Shown here one piece after another: positions 16,250-24,838 of a stretch of DNA of 50,080 nucleotides; within the stretch, counting starts at the first letter, position 1, and each line of letters starts with the position of its first letter. Under the pieces are notes generated by a model, which had not been told where the DNA came from, searched no databases, and saw only the letters and a list, made by a program, of their open reading frames with translations. The DNA is taken from the NCBI RefSeq assembly GCF_021043395.1, contig NZ_JAJNKE010000032.1, forward strand, positions 1 to 50,080, read 5' to 3'. This stretch comes from Clostridium guangxiense. GTDB taxonomy: Bacteria; Bacillota; Clostridia; Clostridiales; Clostridiaceae. A program made the translations under genes and the position numbers.

Positions 16250-17404
16250 ATGCCTAATTTAAGCAATAAACTTGATTGGTTTACAGAATCAGTAATAAGA
16301 AAAATGACAAGAATATCTAATGATTATGGTGCTATTAATTTATCTCAAGGTTTTCCAGATTGGGAGCCTCCAAAAGCTATAACTGAAGCGCTTAAAGAAG
16401 CAGCAAGTCATGGACCTCATCAATATGAAATTACCTGGGGGTCAAATGAATTTAGAGAAAAGCTGGCAAAAAAGCAGGAAAAATATATGGGCATTGAAAT
16501 AAACCCCAATGAAAATATAGTAGTTACCTGCGGAAGTACCGAAGCCATGATGGTAGCTATGATGTCTGTTTGCGATAGAGGCGATAAGGTTATTGTATTC
16601 TCACCATTTTATGAAAACTATGGAGCAGATGCAATACTTTGTGGAGCAGAACCTATATATATTCCACTCATTCCACCAAAATTTAATTTTGATAAAGAAG
16701 TTTTAAAAAAAGCATTTGAGGAGAAACCTAAAGCTTTAATACTATGTAATCCATCTAACCCTGTTGGAAAAGTATTTACAAGAGATGAGCTTTTATATAT
16801 AAGTGATCTGGCTAAAAAATATGATACTTTTGTAATAACAGATGAGGTTTATGAACATATTGTATATAAGCCTTATAAACATACCTATATAGCGTCGCTT
16901 CCAGGAATGAAGGAAAGAACTATATCCTGTAGTTCACTTTCTAAAACTTATTCTATAACTGGGTGGAGACTTGGATATATTATAGCCGATAAGAAAATAG
17001 TCGATAACTGCAAAAAAGTTCATGATTTCTTGACGGTAGGGGCAGCAGCACCGCTTCAAAAAGCTGCCTGTGCTGGTCTTAGTCTTGGAGAGGATTACTA
17101 TGAAGAATTGATTGAAATTTATGGTAGAAAAAAACAGCTTTTTTTAAATGGCTTAGAGGAAGCAAAACTCAAATATTTTGAACCTCAAGGTGCGTATTAT
17201 GTTTTAGTCGATATATCAGAGTTTGGTGAAAAAAGTGATTATAAATTCTGTCAGTGGCTTGCAAAGGAAGTAGGGGTAGCAGCAGTACCGGGGTCAAGTT
17301 TCTTTAAGGAGGATGTGAACAATTACATTAGATTTCACTTTGCTAAAAAAGATGAAACTTTAATAGAAGCAATAAAAAGATTAAAAAAAATTAAGGCGCT
17401 ATAA
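16250..17404 (+). CDS. PLP aminotransferase, probably methionine-related
   Basis: This 384-aa class I/II fold-type I aminotransferase has the PLP Lys in SSLSKTYSITGWRLGY (about residue 227), the N194-type Asn in NPSNPVGK, and ITDEVYEH containing the pyridine-binding Asp. INLSQGFPDWEPP and CGSTEAMM resemble the kynurenine/glutamine/methionine aminotransferase group. Control by a SAM riboswitch points to methionine or its keto acid, for example 2-oxo-4-methylthiobutyrate amination; this is inferred. AGGAG precedes the ATG. A new promoter lies directly downstream, so it is monocistronic. Confidence 0.88.
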   Translation: MPNLSNKLDWFTESVIRKMTRISNDYGAINLSQGFPDWEPPKAITEALKEAASHGPHQYEITWGSNEFREKLAKKQEKYMGIEINPNENIVVTCGSTEAMMVAMMSVCDRGDKVIVFSPFYENYGADAILCGAEPIYIPLIPPKFNFDKEVLKKAFEEKPKALILCNPSNPVGKVFTRDELLYISDLAKKYDTFVITDEVYEHIVYKPYKHTYIASLPGMKERTISCSSLSKTYSITGWRLGYIIADKKIVDNCKKVHDFLTVGAAAPLQKAACAGLSLGEDYYEELIEIYGRKKQLFLNGLEEAKLKYFEPQGAYYVLVDISEFGEKSDYKFCQWLAKEVGVAAVPGSSFFKEDVNNYIRFHFAKKDETLIEAIKRLKKIKAL

Positions 17405-17409
17405 AGAAG

Positions 17410-17438
17410 TTGACATTTGATTTTTATTGATTTATATT
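17410..17438 (+). promoter_or_regulatory. Promoter of the cysteine desulfurase-thiI operon
   Basis: TTGACA (17410-17415) and TATATT (17433-17438) are 17 bp apart. The leader to the TTG start at 17584 would be about 140 nt. Confidence 0.7.
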
Positions 17439-17476
17439 TATTGTGGTAATTATATAATTTTTATTAGTAAATTGTC

Positions 17477-17526
17477 ATTTGTTCTCATAAAATCTCGATG
17501 CTTCTATGAATTTTATGAAAACAAAT
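17477..17526 (+). promoter_or_regulatory. Long leader hairpin upstream of the cysteine desulfurase
   Basis: Bases 17477-17493 and 17510-17526 pair at 16 of 17 positions around a 16-nt loop. No T tract follows. It lies in the mRNA leader between promoter and start codon, so it could be an RNA element or a protein-binding site. It matches no riboswitch class I know. Confidence 0.55.
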
Positions 17527-17583
17527 AACTGATTTACTTAAAAATTTACATAATATGAATTATAAGAAAGAAGGGACTCGCAC

Positions 17584-18720
17584 TTGGTATATTTTGATAA
17601 TAGTGCAACTACTGAGCCTCTTAAAGAAGTTTCAGAAATAATGAAGGATGTTTTTTATAATTATTATGGAAATCCGTCATCACTTCACTCTTTAGGTAAA
17701 AAGGCAGAGGATAAGTTAATAGAATCAAGAAAAATTTTGGCAGATACGATAGGGGCAGAAGAAAGTGAAATTATATTTACTTCTGGTGGAAGTGAATGCA
17801 ATAATTTTTTAATAAAAGGTTTTGTAAAACCAGGATTACATATTATAACTTCTAAAATAGAGCACCCTAGTGTTTTAAACACTTTTGCTCAGCTTGAAAG
17901 ATGGGGAGTAAAGGTTACATATATAGATGTGGATGATAAAGGAAAAATAAAACTTCAAGATCTTGAAAATAGCATAACAAAGGATACTGTTCTTGTAAGC
18001 ATTATGCATGTTAACAATGAAACGGGTACTATTCAGGATATTAAAGCTATAAGTAAGACTATAAAAGCAAAAAGTTCAAGAGTAAAGTTTCATGTAGATG
18101 CAGTACAAAGCTATGGAAAGCTAAAGATAAATCCTAAAAAGATGGGGATAGATTTGCTTTCAACGAGTTCACATAAGATATATGGACCAAGAGGAATAGG
18201 TTTTGCCTATGTAAGAAAGGGACTTGTACCAGAGCCTTTAATAGCGGGCGGGGGGCAGGAATTTGGTTTAAGAGCAGGAACAGAGAATCTTCCGGCTATT
18301 GCAGCTTTTGCTTATGCAGCAAAAAATATACATCAAAATATGGAAGAAAATTATGTTAAGGTAAAGAAATTAAAAGAATATTTTATAGACAAAATTTTTA
18401 AAATTGATGATATTAGAATTAACTGCGGATTGGGTGATGATTTTCTCCCACATGTAGTTAATGTTTCCTTCAATGGAGTAAGAGGAGAAGTACTTGTTCA
18501 TGCACTTGAAGAAAAAGACATATATGTATCTACTGGCTCAGCATGTTCATCAAAGAAAAAACATATAAGTCATGTTTTAGCGGCAATGGGAATAGAAAAC
18601 TGCTACATGGATGGTGCTTTAAGATTTAGTTTTTCTCCCAGAAATACAATTGAAGAAATAGATTATGCAGTAGAAAATTTAGAAAAAATACTTAAGTTTT
18701 TGAGGAGAATAAAAAAATGA
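17584..18720 (+). CDS. Cysteine desulfurase (NifS/IscS family)
   Basis: This 378-aa PLP enzyme takes sulfur from cysteine as an enzyme-bound persulfide. The PLP Lys is in SSHKIYGPRG (about 199), the His/Asp/Gln set in FHVDAVQSYGK, and the persulfide Cys in STGSACSSKKK (about 322). The start is TTG at 17584 after GAAGGGA. thiI begins at the overlapping ATGA (4-nt overlap), which implies the enzyme supplies sulfur for tRNA 4-thiouridine, like B. subtilis NifZ. General Fe-S cluster work cannot be excluded. Confidence 0.93.
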   Translation: MVYFDNSATTEPLKEVSEIMKDVFYNYYGNPSSLHSLGKKAEDKLIESRKILADTIGAEESEIIFTSGGSECNNFLIKGFVKPGLHIITSKIEHPSVLNTFAQLERWGVKVTYIDVDDKGKIKLQDLENSITKDTVLVSIMHVNNETGTIQDIKAISKTIKAKSSRVKFHVDAVQSYGKLKINPKKMGIDLLSTSSHKIYGPRGIGFAYVRKGLVPEPLIAGGGQEFGLRAGTENLPAIAAFAYAAKNIHQNMEENYVKVKKLKEYFIDKIFKIDDIRINCGLGDDFLPHVVNVSFNGVRGEVLVHALEEKDIYVSTGSACSSKKKHISHVLAAMGIENCYMDGALRFSFSPRNTIEEIDYAVENLEKILKFLRRIKK

Positions 18721-19862
18721 AAAAGCTAATAATGGTTAAATATGCCTCCGAAATTTTTCTAAAAGGTTTAAATAAGGGGAAATTTGAAAAAAAGTTAAGA
18801 GACAATATGAAAAGATCATTAAAGGGTTTGGAATATACTTTTGTTCATGATTCCGGAAGATGGTTTTTAGAAGGCAGCAATGTTGATGAAATTATAGAAA
18901 GATTAATGAAGGTATTTGGAATCGCTGAAATTTGTGTGGTATCACAGATAGAAACAGATTATGATGCTATAAAAGCACAGGCACTTGAAGAAGTAAAGGA
19001 AAGCGGAGCTAAAACTTTCAAAATAGAGACTAACAGAGCAAACAAAACATTCGCATATAATTCAATGGAGATAAATAGAGAGGTTGGAGCTTATGTTCTA
19101 GATAACCTTCAGGATATAACTGTAGATATACATAATCCAGAATGTATGGTTCACATAGATGTTAGGGATAATACCTATATTTATTCAAAACCTATAAAAG
19201 GTCTTAACGGAATGCCATATGGTACTAATGGGAAAACACTTCTTATGCTTTCCGGTGGAATAGATTCTCCAGTAGCAGGTTATATGATGGCAAGACGTGG
19301 AGTAGAGGTTGATTGTGTTTACTTCCATAGTCCTCCATATACAAGTGAAAGAGCTAAAGATAAGGTTAAAAAGTTAGCAGAAATATTAACTGGATATATT
19401 GGAAGAACTAATTTATATGTAGTTAATTTTACAGATATTCAGATGCAGATAATAGAAAAGTGCAGAGAAGACGAACTCACTATAATCATGAGAAGATTTA
19501 TGATGAGTATTGCTTGCAGAATAGCCAAAGACAATGAAATTCATTCTGTAGCTACAGGAGAAAGTATAGGTCAGGTTGCAAGTCAAACAATGCAGGGGCT
19601 CGTAGTGAGCAATGATTGTGCTGATAGACCTGTATTTAGACCACTTATAGCACTTGATAAAATAGATATTATGGAGATTTCAAGAAGGATCGGAACTTAT
19701 GAAACATCTATACTTCCATATGAGGATTGCTGTACTATATTTGTACCAAAGCATCCTAAGACAAAACCAATTTTAGAGCAGATAAAAAAATCTGAAAGTG
19801 CTCTTGATAAAGAAAAGTTAATTGAAGAAGCTATTGAAAAAACAGAAATAATTAGGTTGTAA
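18717..19862 (+). CDS. thiI: tRNA 4-thiouridine synthase ThiI (no rhodanese domain)
   Basis: This 381-aa enzyme adenylates U8 of tRNA and installs sulfur to give s4U, a near-UV sensor; related forms also serve thiazole synthesis. The N-terminal ferredoxin-like and THUMP domains span about 1-165, and the PP-loop SGGIDSPVAGYMMARRG is at about 179-195. It ends near residue 381, without the C-terminal rhodanese domain of the E. coli enzyme, as is usual in Firmicutes, where the partner desulfurase delivers sulfur directly. The ATG overlaps the desulfurase stop codon. Confidence 0.95.
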   Translation: MKKLIMVKYASEIFLKGLNKGKFEKKLRDNMKRSLKGLEYTFVHDSGRWFLEGSNVDEIIERLMKVFGIAEICVVSQIETDYDAIKAQALEEVKESGAKTFKIETNRANKTFAYNSMEINREVGAYVLDNLQDITVDIHNPECMVHIDVRDNTYIYSKPIKGLNGMPYGTNGKTLLMLSGGIDSPVAGYMMARRGVEVDCVYFHSPPYTSERAKDKVKKLAEILTGYIGRTNLYVVNFTDIQMQIIEKCREDELTIIMRRFMMSIACRIAKDNEIHSVATGESIGQVASQTMQGLVVSNDCADRPVFRPLIALDKIDIMEISRRIGTYETSILPYEDCCTIFVPKHPKTKPILEQIKKSESALDKEKLIEEAIEKTEIIRL

Positions 19863-19885
19863 AATTTGAAATATAGTTGTATAAT
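19857..19885 (+). promoter_or_regulatory. Promoter of the Cys T-box leader
   Basis: TTGTAA (19857-19862) and TATAAT (19880-19885) are 17 bp apart. The -35 overlaps the last codons of thiI. Confidence 0.65.
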
Positions 19886-19889
19886 GTTC

Positions 19890-20240
19890 ATAAAGATGAA
19901 CGTAAGTTTTATTTTTGCATAAAATGTTATTAAAGACGAATCGATGATAGGGAATAGTAAATTAGGTTTATAACATCAGAGATAAATCCACATTGGCTGA
20001 AATGGATTTTTGGGAGAATTTAATTGAATGCACCCTTGAGTACCGGGTTGAAGTGTATTTTATACATGGTGAACTACGGCGTGTACGCACGATAAAGCGT
20101 TAGGGTATTATGATGTACTCGATTATGAGTGTTGTAAAAGGAAATTTTATTTAATTTCTTTATTTGCAGCAAGTAGAGTGGAACCGCAGATAACTTCTGC
20201 CTCTATAATATTTATTATAGAGGTGGGAGTTTTTATTTTG
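19890..20240 (+). ncRNA. Cysteine-specific T-box riboswitch
   Basis: The specifier, aligned on CTTGAGT, is TGC (Cys, 20029-20031). The T-box AGAGTGGAACCGCAG is at 20175-20189; its TGGA would pair with UCCA, matching the U73 discriminator of tRNA-Cys. The terminator stem built on CTCTATAATA/TATTATAGAG ends in TTTTTATTTT. Codon and discriminator agree independently. Uncharged tRNA-Cys should allow readthrough into the sulfur genes. Cys T-boxes controlling ubiG-mccBA type operons are known in clostridia. Confidence 0.93.
20193..20239 (+). terminator. Terminator of the Cys T-box
   Basis: A long stem (CTTCTGCCTCTATAATA with TATTATAGAGGTGGGAG, several G-U pairs) is followed by a T-rich tail. Confidence 0.85.
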
Positions 20241-20267
20241 GAATTTATTTATAAGGAGTGTTTAATT

Positions 20268-20894
20268 ATGAATTCAGCAGCTTATTTTAATGGGATTGCA
20301 GAAGATTGGAACAAAATAAGGAAAGAATATTTTAAAGATGAACTAAGAAACAAGGTGATTTCTAAAATTAATATAGATGGTAAAGTTTGTGCAGATTTAG
20401 GTTGTGGTACTGGTTTTATATCGATTGGTCTTTCAGAAAAAGCAAACATAGTTTTTTCAATGGATAATTCGACAAATATGCTTCATGAATTAAAGAAAAC
20501 TACTTTCAATAAAGGCATAAAAAATATATATCCAATGAAAGGTGATATGTATGATTTACCACTATATGATGAGAGTGTGGATGCAGTTTTTATTAATATG
20601 GCACTTCATCATATAGAAGATATACAAAGAGCAGTTAAAGAAATGCACAGAATATTAAAAAAGAAGGGAACGCTAATAATATCTGACGTAGAACAGCATA
20701 ATGGCACTTGGGCTAGAGAAGAAATGCATGATGTTTGGCTTGGTTTTTCTCATGAACAAATAAAAAATGTTATGAAAAAAGCAAGTTTAAAAGAAATAAA
20801 AGTTGAAAGTAGTGGACTTAAATGTACAGGTTACTCAAGCAAAGGTGAGTTTACCGAAACAGGAATATTTATAGCACAGGGTAAAAAATATTAA
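20268..20894 (+). CDS. SAM-dependent methyltransferase (UbiG-like, first gene of a sulfur operon)
   Basis: This 208-aa class I methyltransferase has motif I CADLGCGTGFISIGLSEKA (about residues 40-58), motif II MDNSTNMLHELK, and LPLYDESVDAVFINMALHH. A SAM-consuming step before MccB/MccA fits the methionine-to-cysteine pathway, which releases S-adenosylhomocysteine and then homocysteine. The natural methyl acceptor is unknown. The frame is open from 20178 inside the T-box, but AAGGAGTG at 20252-20259 sets the ATG at 20268. mccB follows after 56 nt. Confidence 0.88.
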   Translation: MNSAAYFNGIAEDWNKIRKEYFKDELRNKVISKINIDGKVCADLGCGTGFISIGLSEKANIVFSMDNSTNMLHELKKTTFNKGIKNIYPMKGDMYDLPLYDESVDAVFINMALHHIEDIQRAVKEMHRILKKKGTLIISDVEQHNGTWAREEMHDVWLGFSHEQIKNVMKKASLKEIKVESSGLKCTGYSSKGEFTETGIFIAQGKKY

Positions 20895-20950
20895 ATTATA
20901 AATAAAAACCTAGTAAAACAATATGAAAAATATAAAATGGAGGAGATATT

Positions 20951-22093
20951 ATGAAATTTGAATCACTAGTAATACATGGAGGAATTGACGGAGATAAGGA
21001 GACAGGAGCAGTTAATGTGCCTATATACCAAACATCAACTTATAAGCAGGAAGAAATAGGTGTAAACAAAGGTTATGAATATTCGAGAACTGGAAATCCT
21101 ACAAGAGCTGCACTTGAAAAACTTATTTCAGATCTTGAGGAGGGAAAGAAAGGCTTTGCATTTGCTTCTGGAATGGCTGCTATCACAGCAGTTATAATGC
21201 TCTTTAAAAGTGGAGATAAGATTTTGATATCAAACAATGTTTATGGGGGTACTTTTAGAGTACTAGATAAAATTTTTAATAACTTTAATATAAAATATAA
21301 AATGGTAGATATGACTGATATAAAAAATGTTGAAGGAAGCATAGATAAAGAAGTAAAAGCAATTTTTATAGAATCTCCAACCAATCCACTTATGGATATA
21401 ACAGATATAGAAGCTGTTTCAGATATTGCAAAGAAAAATGGATTGTTAACAGTGGTTGACAACACCTTTATGACTCCATATCTTCAAAAGCCATTAAACC
21501 TTGGTGCGGATATTGTTCTTCACAGTGCAACAAAATATTTAGGAGGTCACAGCGATTTAATAGCTGGACTTGTGGTAGTTAACAGTGAAGAACTAGCAGA
21601 GAAAATGCATTTTATACAGAATTCAACTGGTGGTATACTTCAACCCTTTGACAGTTTCCTTTTAATTAGAGGAATAAAGACTCTACCTGTTAGAATGGAC
21701 AGACACATTCAAAATGCAACAGTAGTTGCAGAATTTTTAGAAAACAGAGAAGAGGTAGACAAAGTATATTACCCAGGATTGAAAAGTCACCCTGGATATG
21801 AACTTCAAAATAAGCAGGCAAAGGGAGCAGGAGCAGTTTTATCTTTTGTAATAGATAAAAAATATGATTATAAAAAGTTTATGAAGAGTATAGAACTTAT
21901 AACACTAGGTGAAAGCCTTGGAGGAGTTGAATCCCTAGCATGCCATCCAGCTACAATGACACATGCAGCACTTCCATATGATTTAAGACAGGAGCTTGGA
22001 ATAGTTGATAATCTTATAAGATTGTCTATAGGAATAGAAAATGTTAATGATTTAATAGACGATTTAAAAAAGGCCTTTGAACTCATTAGATAA
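20951..22093 (+). CDS. mccB: Cystathionine gamma-lyase/synthase family enzyme (MccB-like)
   Basis: This 380-aa Cys/Met-metabolism PLP enzyme has SGMAAI and TSTY phosphate-binding residues and the PLP Lys in HSATKYLGGHSD (about residue 197). The C-terminal ESLACHPATMTHA is typical of gamma-lyases and synthases. Position between the methyltransferase and a cystathionine beta-synthase-like gene under a Cys T-box favours cystathionine gamma-lyase (reverse transsulfuration) over synthase. GGAGGAG precedes the ATG. A structured repeat separates it from mccA. Confidence 0.88.
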   Translation: MKFESLVIHGGIDGDKETGAVNVPIYQTSTYKQEEIGVNKGYEYSRTGNPTRAALEKLISDLEEGKKGFAFASGMAAITAVIMLFKSGDKILISNNVYGGTFRVLDKIFNNFNIKYKMVDMTDIKNVEGSIDKEVKAIFIESPTNPLMDITDIEAVSDIAKKNGLLTVVDNTFMTPYLQKPLNLGADIVLHSATKYLGGHSDLIAGLVVVNSEELAEKMHFIQNSTGGILQPFDSFLLIRGIKTLPVRMDRHIQNATVVAEFLENREEVDKVYYPGLKSHPGYELQNKQAKGAGAVLSFVIDKKYDYKKFMKSIELITLGESLGGVESLACHPATMTHAALPYDLRQELGIVDNLIRLSIGIENVNDLIDDLKKAFELIR

Positions 22094-22121
22094 ACAAGCT
22101 TAAAGGATGAAATTGATAATA

Positions 22122-22389
22122 TCAAGTTTATACTGATAAACTGGAAGCTGATTCAGAGCACAGAGTACAAAGTACAGAGTACAGTGAAGGTGGATTTACC
22201 TTTCGTTTCTCTCAGGTAAATCTTAGAACTTAATAGTGTCAGCTACGCTGAGCACTATATTTTAAGCGCTTTGCGTGCATTAAGTTTAAGATTTTTTGTA
22301 GCGACAGCGGAGAAAAATCATCCTTCACTGTACTCTGTCCTCTGTACTTTGTACTCTGAGTTAAATTCCAGTTTGTCGGGGTAAACTTG
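22122..22389. repeat. Dispersed structured repeat, family B, copy 1
   Basis: The ends are long inverted repeats: AAACTGGAA, then CAGAGTACAAAGTACAGAG and ACAGTGAAGG on the left match the reverse complement of the right end with few mismatches. Inside are further hairpins (GGATTTACC..GGTAAATC; AGTGTCAGC..GCTGAGCACT; ACTTAAT..ATTAAGT). There is no ORF. It fills the gap between mccB and mccA and resembles a non-autonomous mobile element, although no target duplication is obvious. Confidence 0.7.
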
Positions 22390-22446
22390 GACTTTGCAAT
22401 TTTTAAATTGTCAGTTATTTATAGATAAGAGTTAGGGGATGTAAAA

Positions 22447-23355
22447 ATGAATTATTTAAATGATGTTAAAGATTCTATTGGAAATACTCCAATTTTAAAA
22501 ATAAATAATATTCCATTTAAAGAGGGAGTAAATGTATTTGCTAAGCTTGAAAATTTTAATCCAGGTGGAAGCGTCAAGGACAGAATAGGGGTATACATGA
22601 TTAATAAAGCTGAAGAAAGTGGAAAGTTAAAAAAGGGCGGAACAATAATAGAAGCTACAGCAGGAAATACAGGGATAGGCATTGCACTGGCAGCTTTAAA
22701 TAAAGGATATAGAGTTATATTTGTAGTACCTTTGAAGTTTTCAATTGAAAAACAAAAAATAATGAAGCTTTATGGAGCAGAAATTATTCATACCTCAAGA
22801 GAAAAGGGTATGCTTGGTGCTGTAGCAAAGGCTGAAGAGCTTTTAAAAGAAATACCAAACTCTATAGCACTTAAGCAATTTGAGAATACTGCAAATCCAC
22901 TTGCACATTATGAAACCACAGGACCGGAAATATATAAAGCATTAGATGGTAAAATAGATTATTTTGTGGCAGGAGCTGGAAGTGGCGGCACTTATACTGG
23001 TATAGTTAAATTTCTAAAGGAAAAAAATCCGGAAATAAAGGGTATATTAGTAGATCCTGTCGGTTCAACTATGGGAGGTGGAAAAGAATTATGCTATAAT
23101 ATAGAGGGCATAGGAAATGATTTTATACCTGATACTATGGATATGAAGCTGGTTGATGAAGTTATAAAAGTAAATGATAATGAAGCCTTTGAAATGGTTA
23201 AGACTTTAGGAATAAAAGAGGGTCTTGTTGTTGGTTCATCTTCTGGTGCAGCTATGGCCGGAACTTTAAAATTGACTGAGAAAATAGCAGGAGGTAATGT
23301 AGTGACGCTATTTCCAGATAGAGGAGACAGGTACTTTAGTAAAGAATTATTTTAG
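22447..23355 (+). CDS. mccA: Cystathionine beta-synthase/cysteine synthase family enzyme (MccA-like)
   Basis: This 302-aa fold-type II PLP enzyme has the PLP Lys in NPGGSVKDRIG (about 42), TAGNTGIG as the Asn/phosphate loop and GAGSGGTYTG as the second phosphate loop. VPLKFSIEKQKIMKLYGAE resembles MccA (YrhA) more than CysK. With mccB it would turn homocysteine plus serine, or O-acetylserine, into cystathionine and then cysteine. AGTTAGGGGATG precedes the ATG. The T-box upstream of the operon should control it if transcription passes the repeat. Confidence 0.87.
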   Translation: MNYLNDVKDSIGNTPILKINNIPFKEGVNVFAKLENFNPGGSVKDRIGVYMINKAEESGKLKKGGTIIEATAGNTGIGIALAALNKGYRVIFVVPLKFSIEKQKIMKLYGAEIIHTSREKGMLGAVAKAEELLKEIPNSIALKQFENTANPLAHYETTGPEIYKALDGKIDYFVAGAGSGGTYTGIVKFLKEKNPEIKGILVDPVGSTMGGGKELCYNIEGIGNDFIPDTMDMKLVDEVIKVNDNEAFEMVKTLGIKEGLVVGSSSGAAMAGTLKLTEKIAGGNVVTLFPDRGDRYFSKELF

Positions 23356-23454
23356 AGAAGCATGATAATTTGAAAGTCCTCCTTCAATTTTAAGGATACA
23401 TGAAATTTTTAAATTTATGATACGTAATGTTTTACAAATAATTTAGAAAATTAA

Positions 23455-23641
23455 GAGTACAAAGTATAGATGACAGAGTACAGTGAAGGGTGATTTTTCT
23501 CCGCTATGCTATTGAAAATCTCTAAATATATTTTCAATTCAATAATTATAACAGTTTATTTGATTTTTTAGATTTTACGTAATGAAATGGAGTAAAATCA
23601 TCTATAACTGTACTCTGTACTTTTTAATCTGTACTCTGCAT
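23455..23641. repeat. Dispersed structured repeat, family B, copy 2
   Basis: Left end AGAGTACAAAGTATAGATGA, with ACAGAGTACAGTGAAGG after it, matches the reverse complement of the right end (ATCTATAACTGTACTCTGTA, then TCTGTACTCT). It shares these termini with copy 1, but the interior differs. It ends just before the RBS of patB. 23356-23454 is AT-rich and holds nothing recognisable. Confidence 0.65.
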
Positions 23642-23657
23642 GAAGGGTGGCTATTCA

Positions 23658-24824
23658 ATGAATTATGATTTTGACAAAATAGTAGAAAGAAGAAATACAA
23701 GCTGTGTAAAATGGGATGCAGGAGATAAGGATGTACTTCCAATGTGGGTGGCAGATATGGATTTTGAAGTTCTGCCAGAGATTTTAGAAGCAGTAAAAAA
23801 GAGGGCTGAACATGGTGTATATGGATATACTTTGTTTAGTGATGAATATTATAATGCGGTGATATCCTGGGTTAAAGAAAAACACAATTGGGATATAAAA
23901 AAAGAGTGGATTATATATTCACCAGGCGTTGTTACAGGACTTAATCTTATAGTAAAAGCACTAAATCAAGTTGGGGATAAAGTTGTTATTCAAACGCCTG
24001 TTTACTACCCATTTTATAGGGCCATTGAAAATAATGGTTTTAGAGTTCTTAAGAATCCATTAAAATTTGAAGATGGAAAGTACAAAATGGATTTCGAAGA
24101 TCTTGAGAAAAAGCTTAAAGATAAACGAGTTAAGACATTAATTTTATGCAGTCCGCATAATCCTGTTGGAAGAGTGTGGACTAAGGATGAACTTAAAAGA
24201 TTAGGTGATTTATGTCTTCAAAATGGGGTTACTATTATTTCTGATGAAATTCATTCAGACATAATTTATAAAGAAAATGAACATACTACTTTTGCAAGCA
24301 TAAGCAAAGAGTTTGAAAATAACTCTATAGTATGTATGTCTGCAAGCAAAACTTTTAATTTAGCAGGACTTAGAACTTCGAGTCTTATTATTCCAAATGA
24401 AGTATTAAGAAGAAAAGTTATAAATGTAATAGATAGTGTTGGAAATGCAGAACCTAATGCTTTTAGTGAATGTGCCACAGTTGCAGCCTATAATTATGGA
24501 AAACAGTGGCTAAGTGAAATGATTGATTACTTAAAGGGAAATTTGAATTTTATGAAGGAATATATAAATGAAAACATGCCTTATATAAAAGTCATAGAAC
24601 CAGAAGGAACTTACCTAGCGTGGCTTGATTTTAGAGCGCTTGAAATGGAACCTAATGAACTTCACGAATTTATTCTCAAAAAAGCAAAGGTTTGGTTTGA
24701 TGAAGGATACATATTTGGTTATGAAGGAAACGGCTTTGAAAGAATCAATTTAGCATGTCCAAGAATTATTTTAAAAGAAGCACTTGAGAGAATTAATAAA
24801 GCGATTAACCAAAGTAGAGAGTAG
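23658..24824 (+). CDS. patB: Cystathionine beta-lyase PatB/MalY type
   Basis: This 388-aa fold-type I PLP enzyme cleaves cystathionine, or cysteine, to a thiol, pyruvate and ammonia. DVLPMWVADMDFEVLPEI and YGYTLFSDEYY at the N terminus are hallmarks of the PatB/MalY group. The PLP Lys is in MSASKTFNLAGLR (about residue 231), and ISDEIHSD carries the pyridine Asp. AAGGGTGG (23643-23650) favours the ATG at 23658; an in-frame ATG at 23640 has no RBS. It follows the mcc genes and precedes a DNA glycosylase gene by 14 nt. Confidence 0.9.
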   Translation: MNYDFDKIVERRNTSCVKWDAGDKDVLPMWVADMDFEVLPEILEAVKKRAEHGVYGYTLFSDEYYNAVISWVKEKHNWDIKKEWIIYSPGVVTGLNLIVKALNQVGDKVVIQTPVYYPFYRAIENNGFRVLKNPLKFEDGKYKMDFEDLEKKLKDKRVKTLILCSPHNPVGRVWTKDELKRLGDLCLQNGVTIISDEIHSDIIYKENEHTTFASISKEFENNSIVCMSASKTFNLAGLRTSSLIIPNEVLRRKVINVIDSVGNAEPNAFSECATVAAYNYGKQWLSEMIDYLKGNLNFMKEYINENMPYIKVIEPEGTYLAWLDFRALEMEPNELHEFILKKAKVWFDEGYIFGYEGNGFERINLACPRIILKEALERINKAINQSRE

Positions 24825-24838
24825 AGAAGGATGATATT

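Noticed and set aside
22122-23641. Family B repeats as an S-box antisense element known from a related operon
   Set aside because: No SAM-I core sequence is present on either strand; the elements are terminal inverted repeats with simple hairpins.
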